Made by a program: the position numbers and the translations under genes. Source: Eonycteris spelaea (taxonomy: Eukaryota > Chordata > Mammalia > Chiroptera > Pteropodidae). From it: 64,000 nt of DNA. Below the pieces are notes generated by a model, which was not told where the DNA came from, did no database searches, and saw nothing but the letters and a program-made list of their open reading frames with translations. Location: contig PUFA01000564.1 in assembly GCA_003508835.1 (NCBI GenBank), positions 62,001 through 126,000 on the forward strand. The letters are read 5' to 3'. Shown one piece after another: positions 32,401 through 41,400 of this stretch (position 1 is its first letter; every line of letters starts with the position of its first letter).

Positions 32401-35400
32401 CGCCCACAGCTGCGCCCCTGCCCCTCGCAGCCAGTGTGGGCCTCAGCTCCCGGGCAGACTGTCCCTGCCCTGGGGGTGGGGCGAGGCTGTGGGCTCGGCC
32501 ACAGCGGACAGCTGCCTGTGGGGGCTACAGGTGTGGGCGCCGAGCCCGGGGAGGGTGCGGCGGGGCTGAGGGGCCCCGTGGTCCTGGGGTGGCCGTGCTG
32601 CCCTGGCCTCTGGAGGGCAAGGCCAAGTGAGGTGGACGGGCCATGGCCACAGGGCGCAGCCTCAGAAGGAGCCCTCCCCTCACTTGCTGGGCCCCTAGGC
32701 CGTGCAGCACCCCCCACCCTGGGTGGGGGGTCCAGGGGCCGGCCTGGGCCCTCCATCGGTGCCCCGTGACAGAGCCCGTCTGGAGGGTGCGGTGGGGCCG
32801 GCTGTGGGTCAGCCTGGAGCTCAGCTTCACGCGCAGCGCCTCTGCCCGTCCGGTCAGTGCACACGGCGGCCCCCGCGGGGCAGGGCCGCCCCGGAGAGCA
32901 CCGCGTCCCTTCGGCCCCCAGCGAGCATGTGATCACCTGTGGTGGGCGGCGGCGGCGGTGGCAGCGACTCTGCAAAAGGGAGGGTGTCAGGCCCCCCGCC
33001 GCCCGCCCCGCCCCACCCAGGATGCTGCCCGGCGCCCACCAGTGGCGGCTCTGCAGGCCGCCTGCCGGCGTGTGCCCGGGAGGTGTCGCCACGCCCCCAC
33101 ACGCAGCAGGCTGCGGGGCTGTCTGGCCTGTCACGGGACTGGGGCTGCGAGTCACCGTCGGGGGGGGTGCTCATCTTTCCCCCGTCTCTCTGCTGTCTGG
33201 GCACTTGGGGGTGATCTCAGTACCACCGGGGCCCAGCCCCGGGGCGTCGGGCGTGGGGGCCGGAGACTAAGCTTACCGCACGGCACGCATGTCCCCTTGT
33301 CGTGGTCGAAGTACGCGTCCTGGGAGCAGTTGTAGCAGCCTGGGCAGGTGGGTGCGTGGGGGACAGCAGACTTCAGTGCCTGGAGCTGGATGCCCCCCTT
33401 CCCCAGCCCACGGTCCCTTCCCGGTCCACAGCCACTCCCGGCCCATCCCCGGAACTCCAGACTACGGTGTCCCCTCCTGGTCCCCACCCCTAGCTGCCCG
33501 GCATTGTGGCCCGCCGGCCCCACGTCCCCCTTCGCAGTCTCTGGCTCCAGGCTGGCCCATGCCCCGCCTCGCGCCCTTGACCCCAAGGCCCTCTGCACCC
33601 ACTGCACCCGGGGAGCCTTCAGTCCTCCGGGCCAGCCGCGCCCTCTCCATGGCCGTACCTTCCATGTTGGCGCTGGGGAAGCTGTGCAGCCTCTGGGGAC
33701 AGAGGCACGGCTGGTAGTGCCACGTGCAGTTGGCCTCCGCGTACTGGAAGTGGCCGTGGCCCGCCCGCACGTGGGTGTTGTAGAAGCCGCAGTAGATGGC
33801 TGGCAGGACGAGCACCCGTCAGGCGGCCCTGAGCCCGCCGCGGAAGCCCCTCGGCGGTGCTGGCCAGGGTCCCTCTGCGCGGTCTCCCTGTGGGGCACGG
33901 CCCGCGGCCCACCCCGGCAGTGCGGGGGTCAGGGCCGCCGTCCAGCCCGGCGGCCGCGGGGGGCAGGAGCAGGTACTCACGGCAGAAGTCGGGGGTCCTC
34001 CAGTCCACACACACGCCCTTGCCCAGGCAGGCCTGGGCGTAGGCGGCCACGGCGCCACACAGGCACTCACAGTCGCCGCCGGAGTCACACCCGCACGCGT
34101 CGCGCACGCAGGCCTCGTAGTAGGGCAGGTGGTACACCTGCGGGAGCCGGCCCTCAGCGCCCGCCCCGGCCCGAGGGCAGGGGGGCCAGAGGGCAGGGGG
34201 GCCTGAGGGCGGGGGGCCCGAGGGCGGGGGGCCCCGAGGGCGGGGGCCCCGAGGGCGGGTGGCCCGAGGGCAGGGGGCCCGAGGGCAGGGGCCCGTGGGC
34301 AGGGGGCCCGAGGGCAGGGGCCGAGGGCAGGGGGGCCGAGGGCAGGGGGCCCCGTGGGCAGGGGGCCCGAGGGCAGGGGGGCCGGGGGCAGGAGGCCCTG
34401 AGGGCAGGGGGCCGGGGCAGGAGGCCCTGAGGGCAGGGGGGCCGGGGGCAGGAGGCCCTGAGGGCAGGGGGGCCGGGGCCCCGCGGCGGGCCGCCCACCT
34501 GGCTGTGGCAGGCGGCGAAGGTCTGGCTGTTGATGATGCTGCACTTGCGCTCGGCCCAGGCGCGGCGGAAGGCGCTGAGGCCGCAGGGTCCAGCGCGAGG
34601 CGGGTGTCGGCGCACAGCGGGCTCTCCTTCCACGAGTTCGCGAAGTCCAGCTCGCTGGACGCCACGTACGCGCTGCGCGTCTCGAAGTCGTCCTCCGCGT
34701 TCCCGTTGTCGTTGCCGCACAGGCCGCACAGGGCGCCCTGCGGGGGCCGGGGTCAGGCGGGCGGTGCCGGGTCAGCGGGGTCAGGCGGGCGCGTGCCGCC
34801 CCCTCCGGCGGCCGGGTGGGAGGCAGCACGGTACCTGGGCGGCTCGGGCGAGCCTGAGGAAGACGGACATGTGCTTGTTCCAGACGAGGGTCAGGTTGTA
34901 GCTGCTGCCGACGGTGACGTCCAGCAGCAGGTGCAGGGAGCCGGCCTGCACCCGGAAGTGCGCGTGGGGTCCGCCCCGCTCACCGTGTAGTTCCTGTCCG
35001 CCAGCGTGATGGACAGGCCCTGCGGAGCAGGGCTTTCACTGGGCGGCCTGCCCCCAGGCCTCAGTGCCACCAGCCCTGCTTCCCACCTGCGCTCTCCGAG
35101 TCCGTGATGGACACGTGTGGCCAGCACCTGCCTCAGGCCAGCTCTGCGCTGGGCACCGGCCCTGCGGAGCCTGCCGCCGGCAGGAGGCTCCAGGCCTCTG
35201 CCGATGGCTGTGCCGAGGCTGAGCCAGGCGCTGGGAGAACCCGCCCCCCTGGCTGTCCGGCTCCAGGAGGTGCTGCTGCCTGTCGCCGGGACGAGGAGCC
35301 AGGCTCTGGGGCTTGGTGGTGGAGGAGGGGGACACCCTCCGGCCCACTCACCCCCAGAGAGATCCTGATGGCCCGGGAGCAGGTGACACCCGACTTCCCA

Positions 35401-38400
35401 CACACGACGTTCTCTGTCACTATCTTGAACGTGGGCTGCGAGTCATTGGCGCCACAGCCATCCTGCGGGAGGGGTGCTGAGGTGGAGCCCGCCAGGCCCC
35501 CTGCCCCCAGGCCTCACCGTGGCCGTCCCCCCACCAAGCCTCACCGTGGCCAGGATATACTCGCAGTTGCCGTCAAACACAAACCGCTGCCCGTCGAAGG
35601 TGACCACGTGGCCCTCCCCGTAGAGGGTGCAGGTGGACGAGCAGTGGGCGCTCTGCTGGCACGTCCACTTCCCCCTCGAGCAGGTGCTGGGGAGGGGCAG
35701 GCTGTTCTGGGAGACCTGGGCCGCGCGTACCCTCGCAGGACACGTGTGTATGGGCTTGGTGGGGGACCCCCCGCATTGCTGAAGACCCTAGGGACAGCTC
35801 CGGGCCACTGGGGTCTCCGGGGAGGGGCTGCAGCTTACCATGTCTTACAGTCGGTGTTGAGCTGGGCGCCCCGGGGGTAAGACACCCCCGCAAACTCGCA
35901 CGGGCAGTCCTCGGGGGGCACACACTGTCCGCTGGCATTCTCGTAGAGCCCCTCGGCACAGACACAGCCGGGCTCACACTTGGTGGGCACCTGCAGGAAG
36001 GAGGTTGGCAGCCCCCAGGGAGGTGGGCTCCCAGCACCCCTCCCCAGCCTGCTCCCTGCATCCACCCCTTCCCTGAGCCTTTCAGCAAAGCCCTCCCCTA
36101 CCGTAGGGAAGGTTTCGGGCCTCTGTGCATCACAGCCAGGCTGTTGGGCCCCCCCTTTTTTCTCCCCAAGCTGGGGGGTGGGTGCCCAGCCCACAGTCCT
36201 CAGGAAACCCCACAGATGGCACACCGCCCTCCAGCTGCCTGGCTTCCCAGCATCCGTGCTTATCATGGGGAGACAGGGACTGGCGTCCGAGTTTGGCCCC
36301 GCCTTCCCCAGGGACTTTGTGAGCGTCCTCTCATGGCCCAGTGGAAGGCTCGGGGGCCGTCCACTGCAAGCACGTCACCACAGGTTGTCTGGTGGGGACT
36401 GTCTTCTGGGGGCTCCCTGTCCCTGGCTTGCCCCAGCCTTACGCATGGTGTGCCGGTGGCTAGCATCTGGCACGTGGGGGCACAGGCTGCCCCAAACTCG
36501 TCCCCTGAGGACTGGCTGCAGGACCGGAGTATCTTGGGGCCAAGCAGGCTGCTGCAGGGAGGAGGAGCCCAGGGTGAGACGGGCTCAGGGCCATGGTGCA
36601 GAGAGGGCCGGGCCCGCCGCTTGGCCAGCTACATACCCATGAGCATCTGTGGCCGCCCCGGGCACCTCAGCCGCCCGTTGGTGCAGTGGCTGCAAGGGAT
36701 GTGGAATGAATGGGTCAGCTTGAGCCGGGCCGCAGGCCGGGGTGGGGGCCACCCACCCAGGACCCCTCACGCACCAGACGACTCCGTCGACCACAGTGGA
36801 CTGGTTGGCCAGGATGAACTTGTGGTTGGCCAGGAGGCAGGGGCACTGGGCCTTGCGCACACACTTGGCTTCGTGGTTCAGGTAGGTGCCCTCGGGACAG
36901 TTGCAGCCATCCACGGGGACGGCGCTGGGTGGCACTCGGCGGTGCGGTCAGACAGTGAGAGGCACGTGCGGCCGCAGGCACGGCTGTCATAGCTGAATGT
37001 CTGGTTGCCCGTGCAGGCGATGGCTGTGGGGGAGGCGGAAGTCAGGCGCTTGGGGAGATGGCCGGGCACGGCTTCGGGCCCGGGACCCCCGTGCCCCCGA
37101 GACCCCCTCCTGCCCCCGGCCTGCCCGGCCTGCACGCACTGCAATTGTCCACGCTGTCTCTCCAGCCGCGGAGCAGGACGCCCCGCGAGGCACAGGCGTG
37201 TGCATAGTCCCCCAGGCGGCGCAGATGTGCGGGAAGGTCTCTTCATAGTTGCAGGCCTGGTACACGCACCTCTGCGGGCAGACAGCGCGTGGGCGCCCGC
37301 CCTCCCGCACCCCGGGTCCCGCGGGCGCCCGTGCCCGCAGCCCTCCCCGCCCGCTGGCCCTGCCCACCTTGTAGAAGGGCTGGGGGTTCACCAGGGCGTG
37401 GCACCTCTCGAACACGGTGCCCGTCTTCACCAGCACCGAGCAGTGGGTCTCCGCGCACACCTCTGCCAGGACAGGCGCCGGTGGGTGTCCCGCGCGCGCG
37501 GCCGGGGCCCCCGCGGCCCCCGCGGCCCCCCGCGGCCCGGCACTCACTGTTGAGCTGGCTCATGGCGCAGGGGTCGGTCTCGCGCTCCAGCGCGGCCGGG
37601 CAGTGCCCTGCCCGCCAGGAGTCCACGAAGAGCGTGGCGGTGCCCTCGGCGATGCCCATGCTGGTCGTGAAGTCGTCCGTCGTGTCCCCGTCGAAGTTGC
37701 CGCAGAGCCCTGAGCAGGCCGGGCCGTGAGGGTGGCCGGCCCCGTCCTGCCCTGCACCCCCGTCACCGTGCCCAGGGCGAGAGGCCGTCACTGGCCACGC
37801 CGCTGGGAGGGCTGGCCACTGCGCGGCTGGCCTGACGCCATGCGCGCTGGACCTGCGAGGTCAGTGCGCGGCTGCGTTGTGCCCCTTCGCCTCTGGTGTG
37901 GCCGAGCCATGTGGGGACAGGGCAGCCAGCTGACCCCGGGCGGGTGCGGCAGGGGCTCACCTTTGGTCTGGCCCCTGAACTGGGGCCCGAGGGCGATGTA
38001 CACCTGGAACACGGGCCGTAGCCCGATCACCAGCTCCAGCCCGAAGGTGGTGGCCACCTGGAGGTGGGTGGACGTCTGCCTGAAGACCGTGATGTTGCCT
38101 AGGGGACAGGGGCTCAGCGGGCAGCCTGCGTTGGGTCCGCGGCCCACAGGGCTGCCAGGCAGGGGCCGCGGACATACCAGCCTTGTAGGGCAGCCACTGG
38201 GTGTCTCCGTTGTGGGTCACCTCGTCCTGAGAAATCACGATTTTGTCCTGGAAGGAGGGTGGCCTGAGTCATGGGGGCCAAAGGCAGGGGATGGCGTCCC
38301 CTCCTGCGGGCCAGGCGGGTCAGCAGGAGCGTCTGCTCAGGGATCTGGGTGGGGGCAGTGGCCACAGGCAGAGCGGCCTTACCTGGCTGGACAGGTAGAT

Positions 38401-41400
38401 GACTGCCACCAGGGAGGTCTCCGAGTGCGAGGACCCAGACTTGTCGTACACGGCCAGGAGGGAGCCCCCGTCGGGGAGCTGGGGCTCTGAGAGGGGGCAG
38501 TCAACACAGAGGGCTGAGGGCTTATGGCAACCCCTCCTGGCAGGACCCCTGGTGGTGACCCCGTGGCGACCCCTCCTGGCGGGGCCCCTGGTGGTGACCC
38601 CGTGGCGACCCCTCCTGGCGGGACCCCTGGTGGTGACCCCTGGTGGCTACCCCTCCTGGTGGGACCCCTGGTGGTGACCCCGTGGCGACCCCTACTGGGA
38701 CCCTGGTGGTGACCCCTGGTGGCGACCCCACCTGGCGGGGCCCCTGGTGGTGACCCCGTGGCGACCCCAGCCTTCCTGGGAACCCTTTGGTGACGCCACG
38801 GCGTGGCCGTGTGGCCCACCTGGAGGAGGGTGTAGGTGCACGCTCCGTGGAAGCGGTAGGGCCTGGCGTCGAACGTGGTGACAAAGGACCCCCCTTCCAG
38901 GGCGCAGTGCCGGGGGCAGGGCCGCTCCTCACAGTCCCAGCGTCCCATGGTGCACTGGCTGCGGGTGGGGAGGGGGACCCAGACGGCACCCCAGGGTGCT
39001 TTGGGCTGGCAGCGCTGGCTGCCCCCAGGACTGGAGCTGCCCCCGGAGCCCCTGTGCCCCGCCTCCCCGCGCTGCCCTCGTGCCCTCACTCACCAGGTGC
39101 GGCAGGGGTCCGCCGTGACCTCCCCGGGGCATAGGTCGCCCCGCCAAGCGTGCAGGGGCACCGAGCGATAGGCACGCAGGTGAGGTTTTTGGAGATGTCG
39201 TCGAGGACCTACCTGCAGGGAGGGCCTCCTGGGGCTGCGGCCAGGACACGCCCTCCCGCCCTCCTGCGGGGCAGCCCCTGCCGGCCCGTCCCCCAGGAGG
39301 CCCCGTCCTCCTCCTCAGCCCCCGCTCCCCGGCTCCAGCCCTGTCAGCGCTGTGCCAGGCCCGGGGCTGCTGCCGCTCCAGCGTGAGCCACCTCTTCCCG
39401 GCGGCACTCGAACACCCAGTGGGCACCGCCCCCCTGTGCTGTGGGGGCACCGGTGGGGCAATGTGCCGGGGGGGGCTGGCACCCTGCCTCTAGGCTCGTC
39501 TGGAGGGGTCCCGGGGGGGCAGTGCCTTCACCTTCTGGGCAGAAGCAGCCAAAGGCACAGAAGCCGGAGCAGCCGTGCTGCGGGTGGGAGCAGGTCTTGA
39601 CGCAGGCCTCGCCGCACTCCTGGTACACCTGGTTGGCCGGGCACTGCCCCAGGGCTGCAGGCACACGGCGGCGCAGGTGAGGAGGTCGGGCAGCCCAGGG
39701 CGCTGCCGCCCGCCCCGCCCCGCCTCCACCTGGCTGTCCTCCCTCTCATGGTTGAGGCGGGGCTGGGCGCTGGCCCGCCCCACGGCCCTCCCCTGCACTC
39801 ACAGCAGAGTCCGGGGCTTCGCCAGCGCTTCACGGGCTGGCCGGCCAGGCTGCAGTGGCGTGAGTACTCGGACAGGGTGGCACAGGCACAGTGCTGCCCG
39901 CCCGGCGGGGTGCACGCAGCCAGGTCCGCCTGGCAGCTCAGCAGGAACGGCTCCTTGGGCACAGCACACTCGGCGGACACCAGGGCCAGCAGCTGGGCGC
40001 AGGTCCGAGCCTGGGCAGAGGGCCCCTCGTGGTCACAGGGGTCCAGGCCACAGCCCACACCCAGGGTTTTGACTTGGAAGGCTGGGGGTTCCGGCTGCAG
40101 GGACCCCGTCAGACCTTGCGGGCTTGCGGGCTGGCCCCGCCCCCTCACGTACGTGTTGGGCCTGCGGGACCCGCGGCCTGGGGTGGCCTCGTAGGCACAG
40201 ATCTCGTTGGGGTCATCCAGCTTGTGCAAGGCAGCATACTCGTGGGGTTCCAGGAGTTGGCCTGGGGGTGTTGGATGGGGCAGGGTCAGCGCCCCAGGAT
40301 GGCCGCACAGGGCCTGGGCCCCACCCCTACCTACCGTCCTCGCCCAGGAAGTCGTTGGTCGCCTGGCCGTCGAAGTTCCCACAGAGCCCGCACACCTGGC
40401 CCCTGTGCCTCTGCTCCAGCAGGACCTGCGGGCGGGGCGGCGGGGGGCTCACACCCGCTCCAGGGCCCGGAGCGCCCTCGCCGTGCGAGCCGTCACCGCC
40501 CTCCCTGCTCCTCCCAGGGCCTCCTCTTCTCCCGGGTCATCCTCATTTTCAAGTGGGGAGGCCGCCACCAGTGAAACCCAGGCCTGTCCAGCACCTGGCC
40601 GGCGAGTTACAGGAGCTGGAGGGCGGGTGGGGCGGGACCCCACCCCATGCCCGGCCCTGCCCTGCCACCCGCCACCTCCCATGGCAGCCGCCGCGCCCCG
40701 CCGTCCTCACCATGAGGTGCGCGCCCGGGCCCCACACGACCACCAGCTGCAGCTCCAGCTGCTTGGCCACCAGCCGCACGCTCTGGCCGAAGGGCGTGAT
40801 CTGGAGCCCGTTGCTGCTGTAGGGCAGGCTGACAACCCTGCGGGGCGACAGTGGTCAGCAGCGCCCCTCAGCCCCCGGCCACTCCTTTCTGCCCCGGACG
40901 CATGGCCGCGCGGCCTACCCCACGTCCTTGATGGAGATGGCCCCCTGCACGGTGACCACAGAGGCCCCCAGCTCCACGACGATCCGGGAGATGTTGCCGC
41001 GGGGCCCTCGCCGCAGCTGGACGCTGAAGGTGGGCGTGGCGTCCTTGCAGGCGGCGGCAAACACGTAGTTGCAGGTGCCCTCGAAGTCGTACACGTGGCC
41101 ATCGAAGGTGGAGAAGTGGCTGGCGCCCCACGTGGAGCACCAGCCCCCGTCTGGAGCTGTGGAGGGAGCGGGCAGGGCCTCGGCATTGTCCCCTGGCCGG
41201 CGGGGCAGGGCCGGGGCAGCCCGGCTCTGTGAGCTGGGTCCCCGGGGAGCCCACGCTTAGAGGCTGGAGCCCTCACGAGTTCCAGGCCCTTCCTGGTGGG
41301 GGGCTGGGAAAGAGGATCCCCCCAAGCCCAGGGCTGTGGTCTGCCTGTCACCTGAGCCTTCCAGGAACACAAGCCTCTGACACCTGGGAGTCTAGTGTCC

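Noticed and set aside
32223..33155. 310-codon minus-strand open frame
   Set aside because: It covers MUC6 introns and the mini-exon in the wrong frame; no homology over its length.
40141..40160. Use of GTACGT as the MUC6 exon 6 donor
   Set aside because: It leaves phase 2 and breaks the join to ARTCAQLL; gtgagg at 40148-40143 keeps phase 0.
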